The position numbers and the translations under genes were made by a program. Under the pieces are notes generated by a model. The model searched no databases. It was given only the letters and a program-made list of their open reading frames with translations, and had not been told where the DNA came from. 64,000 nt of DNA from Haloarcula pellucida (GTDB taxonomy: Archaea; Halobacteriota; Halobacteria; Halobacteriales; Haloarculaceae): NCBI RefSeq assembly GCF_014647235.1, contig NZ_BMOU01000001.1, forward strand, positions 1,096,262-1,160,261, in the 5' to 3' direction. This document shows positions 54,720 to 63,977 of the stretch, one piece after another. Numbering within the stretch: the stretch's first letter is position 1; the number at the start of each line of letters is the position of its first letter.

Positions 54720-57700
54720 TTATGCCCGTCGAGTCCGGGCCAGCAGCGCCACCCCGAACACGGCCAGTAGCGCCACGACGACGCCGAACCCGGGGCCGCT
54801 CGATCCGGTCACGGTCGGCGTCGGCGAAGACGTGGATTCGACAGTTGCCCGCTCGGCGGTCGCCGTCGCGGTCTCGGTGGTCGTCACTGTCTCGGTGGTC
54901 GTCACTGTCTCGGTGCGCTCGACGCTTCGCTGTGGCCCACCGACGGCGAACGTCGAGAAGCCGGGTGATTCTGCGCGGTACTCGCCGTCGCCGAGAGAGG
55001 TCGTGTTCAACGCCTGCCAGCCGTCGTGGTAGCGGTACACCGTGACGTTCGCCCGGCTAACGCCGAGGGACTCGCGCTCGCTCTCGGTGAGCATGACGTG
55101 TATCGCCGCCTCGGAGACGTTGCCGTCGGTGGTGCTGGTGTCGATGGTCACGTACTCGACGGCCGCGGCAGTACGCTCGGTCGAGAGCGCCGGGACGTCC
55201 GAGGGCGACTCAGACGACGGGCCGACGCTCACGTCGAGATTTTCGACGTTGTGTGCGGCGGTGACGTTGACTCGGGAGATTCGCGCCCCGTCGGTCGCGG
55301 TAGTGTCGTCGGCCCCGTCGAACTGGACCGACACCGTCTCGTTGGCCTGGACGGTCGCCACCGTCGCCGTCGCGATGCCGGTGCTCGCGTTCTGGACGGC
55401 GGACACCTCGACGGCTGACGGCGTCGTGGTCGTGTTCGCCGTCGTGTTCGTGGTCTCTTCGGACTCGGTGTCGCTCACCGTGGGGGCGGTCGTCCCGCTG
55501 GACCCGCCGTTATCACTGCCACCCGAGGTGGAACTGATAGCCGTCTCGTTCGGGGATATCTCGGCGTACCCTGCGGAGTAGCTGATGTTCTCGATGCGGA
55601 TACGGGCCCCGTCGTCGATCTCGGTGACGGTGAACTTCCGGGGCTCGTTCTTGAACGAGACGTCGAGTTCGGTCTCGGGATCGTCGACGCCCCACTCGTT
55701 CAGTTGGGCGTCCGGGATGGTCGCCTGATAGAACCCGGTGTGTTTCCCACCGCTCGTGTTCTTACTCGGTGCGGCCATCCAGACCTGTAGCGACCCGTTG
55801 TCGTAAGTCGGCGGCGCGAACCGCTGGGCGTTCGTCGTCGTACTGATGCCGTTGAGGTTGTTCTGGACGGGTCCGGGCACCGTCGAGAGGTCGAACAGCC
55901 CGAAGTACACCGTCCGCGTGAATCCGACGTCGGCCGCCGCGTCCCGGCCGGTCGGCCAACTCACTTGCGACGGACTCTGGAACAGCAGCGGGCCGACGCC
56001 GTGTTTGTCGATGGCGACCGCCTGTAGGTCGACCGTCGAACCGGTGATGGTGATGTCGGTCCCGTCTTTCACGCTCGCGTTGGGTGAGGTCTCCCAGCTA
56101 GCGTTTCTGAGCCCCCAGATGAGCGAGTTGGGGTCGAAGTTTTTCACGGTGAGATCGATGCGGAACTCCGTCGACTCGGTAACGCCGAGGCTGGTGAGGT
56201 TGTCGGGCTTGCCGACGCCGCTGCCCTTGTAGGAGGACTCGTCGACGAGTTGCAGCTGGAGGAGGCCCGATTGGAGGTCGGTCCGCACCCCGAGGTTCGA
56301 CCGGTCACCGGGCCCGGACGTGATGGTGGCGTTCGACGCCTTGACCGATGCTTTCTCCAACGTGAAGTCCGCCCGTCCAGTCTCGCCGGAACGCAAGGTG
56401 ACCGACTTCGAGGACGCGCTCTTGTCCCGTGCGAACACCGAGACGGTGTAGTTGCCGGGCGAGACCGTAACGGAGTAGTCGCCGCTCTTGTCCGTTGCGG
56501 CCGGGTAGAAGTTCTCGCCGTCGCTGACGAGCACCTGCACGCCGCTCGCATCCGTCCCATCGACGTCAGTGACCGACCCCTCGATGGTGGCCGGGGAGGA
56601 GAGCGAGACCGTCACGTCGGTGGTCTCGCTCTCGTTGACGGTGACACCCCGGAGAACCTTCGGCCCATAGCCGGATGCATCGATGCGGAGCAGATAGGTC
56701 TCGGCTGACGTCGTGACGGTGGCTTTCCCCGTGCCGTCGGTCGTCGTCCGGCCACCGAATCGGTAGTCGGAGCTCCGGTAGCTGACGGTCGCGCCGTTGA
56801 TCGCCTGTCCGTTCGGTCCAGTGACCGTCACCGAAACGGTCCCGTCGCCGGGAATCCTCGGCGTGGTCATATTCACCGTCGTCGTCGCCCCGTCGGTCAC
56901 GGTGACACCCTCGCGGAAGTCGATATCGTAGTCGTCCCCGGTGCCCGGCGAAGCGAGGATGACGTACGAACTCGTCGCGGGGTCGAGTGCCAGCGAGTAC
57001 GACCCGTCGCTGGCCGTCGTCGTAGTGGCAGCGAGGTCGTTCGACCCGGCCCGGAGGGCCTGAATCTGGACGCCGTCCAGCGGTATCCCGGTGCCGTTGG
57101 TCACCGTCCCGTTGACCCAGCCACCGTGCTCCATCGTCACGTCGTTCGTGACCGAGCCGCCGGTCGTGACACTCACCGTACTCGACTGGCGGGCGTAGCC
57201 GTCCGCCGTCACGTTGACGTAGTACGTCCCCGCGGGGACCGTGGCCCTGTACACCCCGTTGTTCGGGTTGACGCCGTAGCTAGTCACGACGGTCCCGGTA
57301 TTTGGCTGGACGATGCGGACGTCGACGCTGTTGTCGGTGAGTGTCGACCCGCTCTCGTTGGTTACCGTTCCGGTGATGTCACCGCCCTCGACGATAGTCA
57401 CTTCGTCGTTGGCTCGTTGGACGTTCTGCCCGTTGGTCCGGGCGTCGATGGTCACGTTGTGGTCGTCCGCCAGCGCAGGGTTCTGGACGGACCGCACGTC
57501 GAACGTGACTGTGACCGGACTCCCGTCGGGGATGTCGCTTGCAAGGGTGACATCCAGTGCCTCACCGCTTTTCACGGCGGTCGTGGAACTGACACCGACG
57601 TCCTGCCTTGTGCCACCGACGGTGACGGTGACGCCGCTGACGCGCGCGTTCTGCAGGTCGGCACCGGTACCGGTGAAGTTCACCCGAAGCGTCTGTGCTC

Positions 57701-57917
57701 GTTTGCTCAGTGGGTCGAACTCAGCACGGACCGAGTAGTCGGCGTACTCCCCGGCGGCCGACTGCGCCGTCGTCAGGTCGGCGTTGCCCGCCGCGTTCGA
57801 CGCGGCGTTACCGGAGACCGCACCGCCGGGTACGGTTCCGACGCCGAACGCGAGCAGTGAGAACACGAGTAGCGCCGACAACCATATCGCCCGAAGTTTT
57901 CGAGTCTGCTCAGCCAT
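54720..57917 (-). CDS. Large PGF-CTERM surface protein with four Ig-like repeats
   Basis: This 1065-residue surface protein has a signal peptide (RKLRAIWLSALLVFSLLAFGV, an S-layer-like start). Four carboxypeptidase-regulatory-like domains follow at about residues 178-262, 265-352, 358-440 and 443-520, then a beta-rich region, then a PGF-pre-PGF module (VSAVQNASTG...WQALNTT...GFSTFAVGG). A Thr-rich linker (TETVTTTET) and the C-terminal PGF motif, hydrophobic helix and RTRRA tail complete it. The PGF tail is cut by archaeosortase A and the protein becomes lipid-anchored. Many N-x-S/T sites suggest glycosylation. The role may be cell-surface adhesion or structural. Confidence 0.92.
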   Translation of the reverse strand: MAEQTRKLRAIWLSALLVFSLLAFGVGTVPGGAVSGNAASNAAGNADLTTAQSAAGEYADYSVRAEFDPLSKRAQTLRVNFTGTGADLQNARVSGVTVTVGGTRQDVGVSSTTAVKSGEALDVTLASDIPDGSPVTVTFDVRSVQNPALADDHNVTIDARTNGQNVQRANDEVTIVEGGDITGTVTNESGSTLTDNSVDVRIVQPNTGTVVTSYGVNPNNGVYRATVPAGTYYVNVTADGYARQSSTVSVTTGGSVTNDVTMEHGGWVNGTVTNGTGIPLDGVQIQALRAGSNDLAATTTTASDGSYSLALDPATSSYVILASPGTGDDYDIDFREGVTVTDGATTTVNMTTPRIPGDGTVSVTVTGPNGQAINGATVSYRSSDYRFGGRTTTDGTGKATVTTSAETYLLRIDASGYGPKVLRGVTVNESETTDVTVSLSSPATIEGSVTDVDGTDASGVQVLVSDGENFYPAATDKSGDYSVTVSPGNYTVSVFARDKSASSKSVTLRSGETGRADFTLEKASVKASNATITSGPGDRSNLGVRTDLQSGLLQLQLVDESSYKGSGVGKPDNLTSLGVTESTEFRIDLTVKNFDPNSLIWGLRNASWETSPNASVKDGTDITITGSTVDLQAVAIDKHGVGPLLFQSPSQVSWPTGRDAAADVGFTRTVYFGLFDLSTVPGPVQNNLNGISTTTNAQRFAPPTYDNGSLQVWMAAPSKNTSGGKHTGFYQATIPDAQLNEWGVDDPETELDVSFKNEPRKFTVTEIDDGARIRIENISYSAGYAEISPNETAISSTSGGSDNGGSSGTTAPTVSDTESEETTNTTANTTTTPSAVEVSAVQNASTGIATATVATVQANETVSVQFDGADDTTATDGARISRVNVTAAHNVENLDVSVGPSSESPSDVPALSTERTAAAVEYVTIDTSTTDGNVSEAAIHVMLTESERESLGVSRANVTVYRYHDGWQALNTTSLGDGEYRAESPGFSTFAVGGPQRSVERTETVTTTETVTTTETATATAERATVESTSSPTPTVTGSSGPGFGVVVALLAVFGVALLARTRRA
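54871..54915 (-). repeat. 18-bp tandem repeat coding the Thr/Glu linker of the surface protein
   Basis: Two exact 18-base units (54871-54888 and 54889-54906) and half of a third encode repeated TETVTT blocks just before the PGF-CTERM. The copy number may vary. Confidence 0.75.
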
Positions 57918-58031
57918 GATTGGGGAAGTAACATTCTTTTAAAAATACGTTCGGGTCGCATTATCACTGCTGAGAACATATAGGCCAAATGTCAAACGTT
58001 CGTAAACCTCATTTGAGTTCTACGCGGCGCG

Positions 58032-58721
58032 TCACGACGGCGACACCAGCGTCAGGTAGTGCCCGTCCGGGTCGCGGATGCGAACACCGTCGTCGACGGA
58101 CGTGACCGCCAGTGCCTCGTCGGCCACCTCGCGAGCGACCGACTTCGGGTCCGCGGCGGCGACGCCGAAGTCGACGTGGACGCCGCCGCGGGCGTCGGCG
58201 ATGCCGAGTCGCGGCGACCAGAGTTCGAGGTCCAGTTCGCCCGTCGTCAACCGCACACGGCCCGTCTCGCGCCCGTCGTCGGCCATCTCGAACCCGAGCG
58301 CCCGGTAGAACTCCACGGCGGCGTCCAACTGCTCGACTTCGAGGACGAGTTCGAACAGTCCGGTGACGCCGTGGCCCTCGTGGGGGCGCTCGCCCAGTTC
58401 CACGCAGTTACCCTCCGGGTCGTAGAAGTACAGCGAGCGCTCGTCGCCGAACGTCTCCTCGACGAGGTCGAACCGCTCGTCGAGGCGGTCCCACCAGTCG
58501 TCGTACTCGCGTTCGGGGATCGTCATCGCGTAGTGGGTGTGTAAGCCACCACGGGGGACCGGTCCCGGCGACCGCAGACGGAGTTCGGTGTCGCCCGCGG
58601 CCAGAACCGCCGACTGTTCGGTCTCTCTGGCCACGTCCATCTCGAGGAAGGCGTCGTAGAACGCCGTCATCCGGTCGGTGTACTTCACTTCGAGCGTGAG
58701 CCACTCCGGGTGCGAGACCAT
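58032..58721 (-). CDS. VOC (glyoxalase/dioxygenase) family protein
   Basis: This 229-residue protein has two consecutive VOC beta-alpha-beta-beta-beta modules. The first covers VKYTDRMTAFYDAFLEMD to YFYDPEGNCVELGE, with a metal-type His/Glu, and the second covers LDAAVEFYRALGFEM to IRDPDGHYLTLVSPS. It is like catechol 2,3-dioxygenase subunits. A metal site could be His in GLHTHYA plus Glu in CVELGE. The substrate is unknown. The start at 58721 gives the normal length; the frame upstream is arginine-rich. Confidence 0.85.
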   Translation of the reverse strand: MVSHPEWLTLEVKYTDRMTAFYDAFLEMDVARETEQSAVLAAGDTELRLRSPGPVPRGGLHTHYAMTIPEREYDDWWDRLDERFDLVEETFGDERSLYFYDPEGNCVELGERPHEGHGVTGLFELVLEVEQLDAAVEFYRALGFEMADDGRETGRVRLTTGELDLELWSPRLGIADARGGVHVDFGVAAADPKSVAREVADEALAVTSVDDGVRIRDPDGHYLTLVSPS

Positions 58722-58843
58722 ACGACGACGTTCGTAGTCGAGGGGCAAAACTGTCCGTACCTGCGGGCCAGTCCGAGGCGGGTACCGTGTTCCAGATGGC
58801 CTCGTTTCGAACATTTATCCACGCTGAGGGCCTACGGAGCGAT

Positions 58844-59524
58844 ATGCCTATGAAAGGCTCCGGGCCGTCGACAGGGTGGGAGGAGACGAACCGCTGGGAG
58901 CGAGGCGTCAGTTGGCTCCCACATCCTGAAGAGACGATGCAGCGGGTGAGCCACGCCCTCGACACCGAGGCCGGCGTCGTCGTCGTCGACCCGGTCGACG
59001 CCGACGGCATCGACGACCTGTTCGCCGAGTTCGGCGAGGTGGCCGGCGTCGTCGTCCTGCTGGACCGGCACAAGCGTGACAGCGCGGCCGTCGCCAACCG
59101 CCACGACGTGCCGGTGTACATCCCGGAGTGGATGTCCGGCGTCGAATCCGACCTCGACGCGCCGGTCGAGCGCGTCCGCCGGCAGATTCCGGGCACCGAT
59201 TACGGCGTCCACAAACTCTTCGACAACCCGTTCTGGCAGGAAGCGGCGCTGTACGGCGACGACGACGACACGCTGGTCGTCCCCGAAGCCGTCGGGACGG
59301 CGGACTACTTCCTCGCCGGCGACGAGCGTCTGGGCGTCCACCCGATGCTCCGCCTGACGCCGCCGTCGAAACTGAAGCGACTGGACCCGGACCGACTGCT
59401 CGTCGGCCACGGCCACGGCATCATGGCGGATGCTACGGAGGCGCTCATCTACGCGCTCCGGGGCTCTCGCTCCCGCACGCCGAGCCTGTACGCGAAGAAC
59501 ATCAAGTCGCTCGTTCTCGGCTGA
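58844..59524 (+). CDS. Conserved haloarchaeal protein with degenerate MBL-like fold
   Basis: This 226-residue protein is of the metallo-beta-lactamase type, but the zinc motif is degraded. VVVVDPVDADGIDDLF and VVVLLDRHKRDSAAVANRHDVPVYIP correspond to the usual DPxDxxGL and HxHxDH segments, with DRHKRD in place of HxHxDH. A later LLVGHGHGIM may hold the distal histidines. Relatives are known only as hypothetical proteins, and hydrolase activity is uncertain. The ATG at 58850 is an alternative start. A TATA-like ATTTATCC lies about 30 bases before. Confidence 0.7.
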   Translation: MPMKGSGPSTGWEETNRWERGVSWLPHPEETMQRVSHALDTEAGVVVVDPVDADGIDDLFAEFGEVAGVVVLLDRHKRDSAAVANRHDVPVYIPEWMSGVESDLDAPVERVRRQIPGTDYGVHKLFDNPFWQEAALYGDDDDTLVVPEAVGTADYFLAGDERLGVHPMLRLTPPSKLKRLDPDRLLVGHGHGIMADATEALIYALRGSRSRTPSLYAKNIKSLVLG

Positions 59525-59558
59525 ACCGGGCCCCTCGGGCGCTCGTCGGCGACGGGGT

Positions 59559-59588
59559 TATACGCGTGCCACGACAACTATACGCGTG
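59559..59588 (+). promoter_or_regulatory. Direct repeat TATACGCGTG overlapping a GTG start
   Basis: TATACGCGTG occurs at 59559-59568 and at 59579-59588, the second copy containing the start codon GTG of the next gene (59586-59588). The first is a possible TATA element, giving a leaderless start. Confidence 0.4.
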
Positions 59589-59996
59589 GTCTACGTCACA
59601 CGCGGCCTCGTCGAGACGCTGTTACGGCTTGCGCGGGAGGCAGAGCCCGACGACGTGACGATATCGCTGGCGGTCACGCGGGCCGGGGAGCTACCCGACG
59701 CGGACTTAGACCCCGAGACGCCAGTGTTCACGGACTTTTACCTCCCGTCGGCCGGCGGGTCGGTCAACGCCGTCTTCGGGATGGACCTCGGGACGCCCGC
59801 CGGCCAGACGCAGGGCCGGTTCGTCTCCCACCCCGACGGCTACATGGGCGTCAGTAAGACGGACGACCTGCACGCGGTGGTGTTCGTCGCCATTCCCCCG
59901 TGGGACGAGGCGTCGTTCGCCGCATTCGACCGCTCGGGACGGCAACAGGACGTGACGATTCTCGACGTCGAACCGCCCGAAGAGTCGCTGGCCTGA
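59586..59996 (+). CDS. Conserved haloarchaeal protein (136 aa)
   Basis: This 136-residue protein begins with GTG (MVYVTRGLVETLLRLAREAEPDDVTISLAV). It continues with VFTDFYLPSAGGSV, GRFVSHPDGYMGVSKTDDLHAVVFVAIPPWDE and ends in an acidic tail. The pattern of strands around the SHPDG and DLHAVVFVAIPPW core vaguely recalls JAB/MPN domains, but the metal motif is absent, so I do not claim it. The family seems specific to haloarchaea. The stop adjoins the convergent RHH gene. Confidence 0.72.
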   Translation: MVYVTRGLVETLLRLAREAEPDDVTISLAVTRAGELPDADLDPETPVFTDFYLPSAGGSVNAVFGMDLGTPAGQTQGRFVSHPDGYMGVSKTDDLHAVVFVAIPPWDEASFAAFDRSGRQQDVTILDVEPPEESLA

Positions 59997-60206
59997 TTAT
60001 TCGAGGTAGCCGAGGTCCCGCAACTGGTCGGCGATGTCCTGGAACTCCGCTTCCGTCAGTTCGCCCTCTCGCTGGTGCTGGACGACGATGCTCCGCAGGA
60101 GAAAGCGGACTAGGTCCGACGTACTGGAGAAACTGGTCCCCTCGATAGTGCCCTCGACGCGTTCGGCGAGGTCTTTCGGTATCGAGACGGTGGTGTATTC
60201 GGCCAT
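59997..60206 (-). CDS. Ribbon-helix-helix (CopG-like) DNA-binding protein (69 aa)
   Basis: This 69-residue protein starts with a short strand (AEYTTVSIPKDLAERV) and helices (STSDLVRFLLRSIVVQH), the classical ribbon-helix-helix fold. The C-terminal helical tail (TEAEFQDIADQLRDLGYLE) is acidic. Such proteins bind DNA as dimers or act as antitoxins, but no toxin gene adjoins. The role is unclear. Confidence 0.85.
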   Translation of the reverse strand: MAEYTTVSIPKDLAERVEGTIEGTSFSSTSDLVRFLLRSIVVQHQREGELTEAEFQDIADQLRDLGYLE

Positions 60207-60300
60207 ACCTGAACGATTGCCGGCCGGCAGGAAAACGGTTGTGTCCCGTCGTCAGCGGGGTTCGTCCGCGTCGGTGTCGAACTGACCGGCAGTCGCGGAG

Positions 60301-60505
60301 CTAGTCGGTGAGAACATCATCTGCGCGCGGTCGGAACCGGACCGGCGCGCCGCGTCGAACGTCGGGGTGTCTGTCGGATACGCGTCGTCGTCGGTGGGTG
60401 TCGTGATTCGTGTCGTCATCCTGGGGGTCGTGTGGGTCGTCTAGAGTAGTCGTCTGTGTGGGCTGAGCGTGTGTGTGCGGCGAGACTTGCTTTGGGTACA
60501 AGCAT
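60301..60505 (-). CDS. Candidate small ORF with ambiguous start and frame
   Basis: Read on the minus strand, the Shine-Dalgarno-like AGGAGGT (60514-60520) lies nine bases before an ATG (60505) that opens only 29 codons. A TTG at 60501 opens a longer 66-codon frame (to 60301) of Asp/Thr/His/Arg-rich composition. A TATA-like TTTATTATAG lies at 60531-60540. Either a short leader or a small protein is possible. Shifting the ATG frame by one base would fuse both. The surrounding 420 bases hold no other gene. Confidence 0.35.
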
Positions 60506-60624
60506 AGGCTACCACCTCCTTTTGCCCCATCTATAATAAATGTTCATGATGGAGGGGCAGGAATGATATCTCTAGTGACAAGAACTTTGTCAAATCGCGT
60601 GGTATGGTAACGTGGAGGACACCA

Positions 60625-60774
60625 ATGGGCCTCCTCTCACGACTCACAGGCATCGGCAGCAACGACACGGACGAAGCGGTCGAGATGGGCTACGAGTGCG
60701 TCGTCTGCGGGGAACAGACGGAGTTACCGGAAGCCGCGTGTCCGAACTGCGGTGGGCAGATGGAGCAGTTGTAG
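60625..60774 (+). CDS. Small zinc-ribbon protein (49 aa)
   Basis: This 49-residue protein has two CxxC motifs, CVVC near residues 25-28 and CPNC near 39-42, joined by GEQTELPEAA. They make a single zinc ribbon similar to other haloarchaeal small zinc-finger proteins. The start at 60625 follows a clear ribosome site (GGAGG, 60614-60618). An in-frame ATG at 60604 is possible. The stop is 14 bases from the convergent peptidase gene. Confidence 0.8.
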   Translation: MGLLSRLTGIGSNDTDEAVEMGYECVVCGEQTELPEAACPNCGGQMEQL

Positions 60775-60788
60775 GGCGGCCTGCCCAC

Positions 60789-61964
60789 CTACACCACCAG
60801 TCGTTTTTCGTACTCGGTGAGGTTCTCGTAGCCGTCCTCGGTGACGACGGCGATGTCCTCGATGCGGATACCACCCACCTCGGGGTCGTAGAGACCGGGT
60901 TCGATAGTGACGACGTGGCCCGGTTCGAGGTCCCCGCCGTTCGGCGAGAGACGAGGGAGTTCGTGGACGTCGAGGCCGACGCCGTGGCCGGTGCTGTGGA
61001 TGAACCCCGTCTCCGTCCGGTCGTCGCTCCGCAGTGTCGGGTGACCGGCGTCCTCGTAGACGTCACAGACGGCGGCGTGGACGTCCTCGCCGGTCGCGCC
61101 CGGTTCCAGCGCGTCGAACGCCGCGTCCATCGCTCGCTCGGTCAGGTCGTACCACTCCTCGACAGTGTCGCTCGGCGTGCCCTTACAGACGGTCCGTGTC
61201 ATGTCGGCGTGGTACTTCGTCGACTTGTCCTGCGGGAAGATGTCGACGATAATCGGCTCGTCGGCCGTCAGCGGGCCACTTCCGCGGTCGTGGGGGTCGG
61301 CGGCATCGGCCCCGCAAGCCACGATAGTCTCGTCGAGCGAACAGCCGTGTCGCAGGAGCGTCACCTCTATCTCCTCTTTGACGCGTTCGCTCGTCAACGT
61401 CTCGCCGTCGTGTGTGAGCGTGCCGTCGTCGTCGACTGTGGCGTCCGCAAGCAGGTCCTCCGCGGCGGCCATCGCCGCTTCGTTCGCTCGCTGGGCGGCG
61501 CGGACGTGGTCGACTTCCTCGTCGGTCTTGGTCGCGCGAATCTCGGTGACGACGCCGTCGGTGTCGGCGGTCACGGAGACGCCACGTGCGCGGAGGCCGT
61601 CGGCCGTCTTGAGCGGGAACCGCGGCGGAACGGCCACGCTGTCGACGTCGTAGGAGGAGAGAAACGCCGCGAGGACGTACGAAACGGCCTCCTCGGGGCC
61701 GTACTCGTCGACCAGTTCGGCGTGGTCGAAGTCCACGTACCGCTGGACCGACTCGGCCCGCGACTCCCGCTTGGCGCGGCCGAACTCCAGACTGCGCGGG
61801 AACAGCAGGTGCGTCTCCCCGTCGTACAGCGTGATGAACGGGTCCGGGGCGTCGAATCCCGAGAGGTAGTACTGGTCCGAGTCCTCCGAATCTGCATCCA
61901 GCAGGTAGCCGTCGGTGTCCGTCTCGTCGAGATACTCGTCGAGTGCCGAGAGGTCGGGGTCCAT
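60789..61964 (-). CDS. M24 (Xaa-Pro aminopeptidase-type) peptidase
   Basis: This 391-residue pita-bread metallopeptidase carries the five metal ligands. Two aspartates are in IVDIFPQDKSTKYHADMTRT, a His in STGHGVGLDVHELP, and two glutamates in VTIEPGLYDPEVGG and IRIEDIAVV. The N-terminal 150 residues are the creatinase-type non-catalytic domain. It probably cleaves X-Pro peptides, but family members include other hydrolases. The ATG at 61964 (MDPDLSALDEYLDE) is the natural start. Confidence 0.93.
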   Translation of the reverse strand: MDPDLSALDEYLDETDTDGYLLDADSEDSDQYYLSGFDAPDPFITLYDGETHLLFPRSLEFGRAKRESRAESVQRYVDFDHAELVDEYGPEEAVSYVLAAFLSSYDVDSVAVPPRFPLKTADGLRARGVSVTADTDGVVTEIRATKTDEEVDHVRAAQRANEAAMAAAEDLLADATVDDDGTLTHDGETLTSERVKEEIEVTLLRHGCSLDETIVACGADAADPHDRGSGPLTADEPIIVDIFPQDKSTKYHADMTRTVCKGTPSDTVEEWYDLTERAMDAAFDALEPGATGEDVHAAVCDVYEDAGHPTLRSDDRTETGFIHSTGHGVGLDVHELPRLSPNGGDLEPGHVVTIEPGLYDPEVGGIRIEDIAVVTEDGYENLTEYEKRLVV

Positions 61965-62304
61965 ACGCAGGCGTCCGGGCGGCGACGGCAAAGGGCTACC
62001 GACGCCACGGTAGCAGTGCCCGTACCGAGACGGCACTGTCGACGGTCCGCGGGAAATCGGCCACGAACACGCGCGGTGACCCCTCCGCTTCGCGTATCGC
62101 TACTACGTCAACGTCCTGAAGGGACGCCAGCGGGCGCCGGGGAGACGTCGAGAGCGAACCGACAGGGCTAGACAGAGACGAGACTGTCCGGGCGGCGGTC
62201 GAACGACGAGTGTCCAGTCGCACGATAGCCGTGACCACAGTAGCTGTTTAAGCTCTGAGCCGACGTACGATGGACCGATAGCAACAGTCACGTCGCGATA
62301 TCCG
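61965..62304. other. Intergenic region without supported gene
   Basis: About 340 bases between the divergent M24 peptidase and the small membrane gene show no convincing gene. A GTTTAA box near 62247-62252 may start the membrane-protein mRNA. Sequence composition is GC-rich, and I see no repeats or hairpins of note. Confidence 0.5.
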
Positions 62305-62547
62305 ATGGCACAGGACGCCGGTGAACTCACCCGCAGAACCACGCTCGGCGTCCTCGCGGCTATCGTCGCCCCGCTGGTGGTCCTCGCTATCGTCGACGCC
62401 CTCGCCCTTCCGGCCGGTGCGACCGGGGAGACGAGTCCGTTCGCGGCCGCTCCGGTCGTTATCAGCACGCTTGTCGCCGTCCTCGTCGCGTTGCACGTCG
62501 TCGCCGTGTCGCTGGTGGCTTTCGTCGTCGGCGCAGTTCGGCGCTGA
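62305..62547 (+). CDS. Small membrane protein (80 aa)
   Basis: This 80-residue protein has two hydrophobic helices (about 15-38 and 48-75) separated by a short Thr/Gly/Ala loop (PAGATGETSPFAAAPVV). The N-terminus is short and charged (MAQDAGELTRRTT). The family is not recognised. It sits 75 bases before aroA, same strand. Confidence 0.65.
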   Translation: MAQDAGELTRRTTLGVLAAIVAPLVVLAIVDALALPAGATGETSPFAAAPVVISTLVAVLVALHVVAVSLVAFVVGAVRR

Positions 62548-62622
62548 ACGAGCCGTCACGTCCGTTCTCGCTCGATTTCTCAGAGCGGTAGCCTCTTGTC
62601 GCCCGCCCGCAATCGCCCGGAC

Positions 62623-63909
62623 ATGGACGTCACGATACGCGAGTCTGCGGTCGCGGGGACCACGCAGGCCCCGCCGTCGAAGAGTTACACGCACCGGGCC
62701 ATCCTCGCCGCCGGGTACGCCGAGGGCGCGACCGTTCACGACCCACTCGTCAGCGCCGACACGAAGGCGACGATGCGCGCGGTCACCGCCTACGGTGGCA
62801 CCGTCGACCGGAGCGACGAGAGCGCAATCGCGGTCGAAGGGTTCGACGGCCGCCCCGAGACACCGGACGACGTCATCGACTGCGCCAACAGCGGCACCAC
62901 GATGCGACTGGTGACGGCGACGGCCGCCCTGCAGGACGACCTAACCGTCCTCACCGGCGACGACTCGCTCCGGTCCCGTCCGCAGGGGCCGCTACTGGAC
63001 GCCATCGGGCAACTCGGTGGGCGCGCCGACAGCACGCGGGCGAACGGGCAGGCCCCCCTCGTCGTCGGCGGCGGCGTCGACGGCGGTACCGTCGCCATCC
63101 CCGGCGACGTCTCCTCGCAGTACATCACCGCCCTCCTGATGGCCGGCGCGGTCACCGACACGGGCATCGACGTGGAACTGACGACCGAACTCAAATCGTC
63201 GCCGTACGTCGATATCACGCTCGAAGTGCTTTCTGACTTCGGCGTGACGGCCGAACAGACCGACGACGGCTACACCGTCGCCGGCGGGCAGTCCTACGGC
63301 CCCGAGGACGGCACCTACCACGTTCCCGGCGACTTCTCCTCGATGAGCTATCTCCTCGCGATGGGCGCGTTGGCGGGCGACGACGCGGTGGCGGTCACCT
63401 CGGCGTTCCCGAGCGCGCAGGGTGACTCGGCTATCGTCGACGTCCTCGACCGGATGGGCGCGACGCTTGACTGGGATCAGCAGAACGGCGAGATAACCGT
63501 CGAGCGCTCGGCGCTGTCGGGTATCGAAGTCGGCGTCGAGGACACGCCGGACCTCCTGCCGACCATCGCGACGCTGGGTGCGGCCGCCGACGGCGTCACC
63601 CGCATCACGGACGCCGAACACGTCCGCTACAAGGAGACGGACCGCGTGAGCGCGATGGCCGAGGAACTGACGAAGATGGGTGCCGAAGTCGAAGAGACGC
63701 AGGACGAACTCGTCGTCTACGGCGAGGACACGGATCTGCACGGTGCGACGGTCGACGGCCGTGCGGACCACCGCATCATCATGTCGCTGGCCGTCGCCGG
63801 CCTCGTCGCCGACGGCGAGACGACCGTCACGGGGGCCGAACACGTCGACGTTTCCTTCCCGAACTTCTTCGACGTGCTGTCGGGTCTGGGTGCGGCCGTC
63901 GACCGGTAG
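62623..63909 (+). CDS. aroA: 3-phosphoshikimate 1-carboxyvinyltransferase (EPSP synthase)
   Basis: AroA joins PEP to shikimate-3-phosphate. The 428-residue protein begins [30 protein letters not shown], the SKSxxxR phosphate-binding motif. It continues with [38 protein letters not shown], the later [15 protein letters not shown] motif, [16 protein letters not shown] and [10 protein letters not shown]. Length is typical of AroA. The chorismate synthase gene follows 68 bases downstream. Confidence 0.97.
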   Translation: MDVTIRESAVAGTTQAPPSKSYTHRAILAAGYAEGATVHDPLVSADTKATMRAVTAYGGTVDRSDESAIAVEGFDGRPETPDDVIDCANSGTTMRLVTATAALQDDLTVLTGDDSLRSRPQGPLLDAIGQLGGRADSTRANGQAPLVVGGGVDGGTVAIPGDVSSQYITALLMAGAVTDTGIDVELTTELKSSPYVDITLEVLSDFGVTAEQTDDGYTVAGGQSYGPEDGTYHVPGDFSSMSYLLAMGALAGDDAVAVTSAFPSAQGDSAIVDVLDRMGATLDWDQQNGEITVERSALSGIEVGVEDTPDLLPTIATLGAAADGVTRITDAEHVRYKETDRVSAMAEELTKMGAEVEETQDELVVYGEDTDLHGATVDGRADHRIIMSLAVAGLVADGETTVTGAEHVDVSFPNFFDVLSGLGAAVDR

Positions 63910-63977
63910 CCGTCAGTCAGCGAATCGGGGGTACGCATCTACAAGGTTCAAATGCCCCCGCCCCCGAAACGTTGCTA

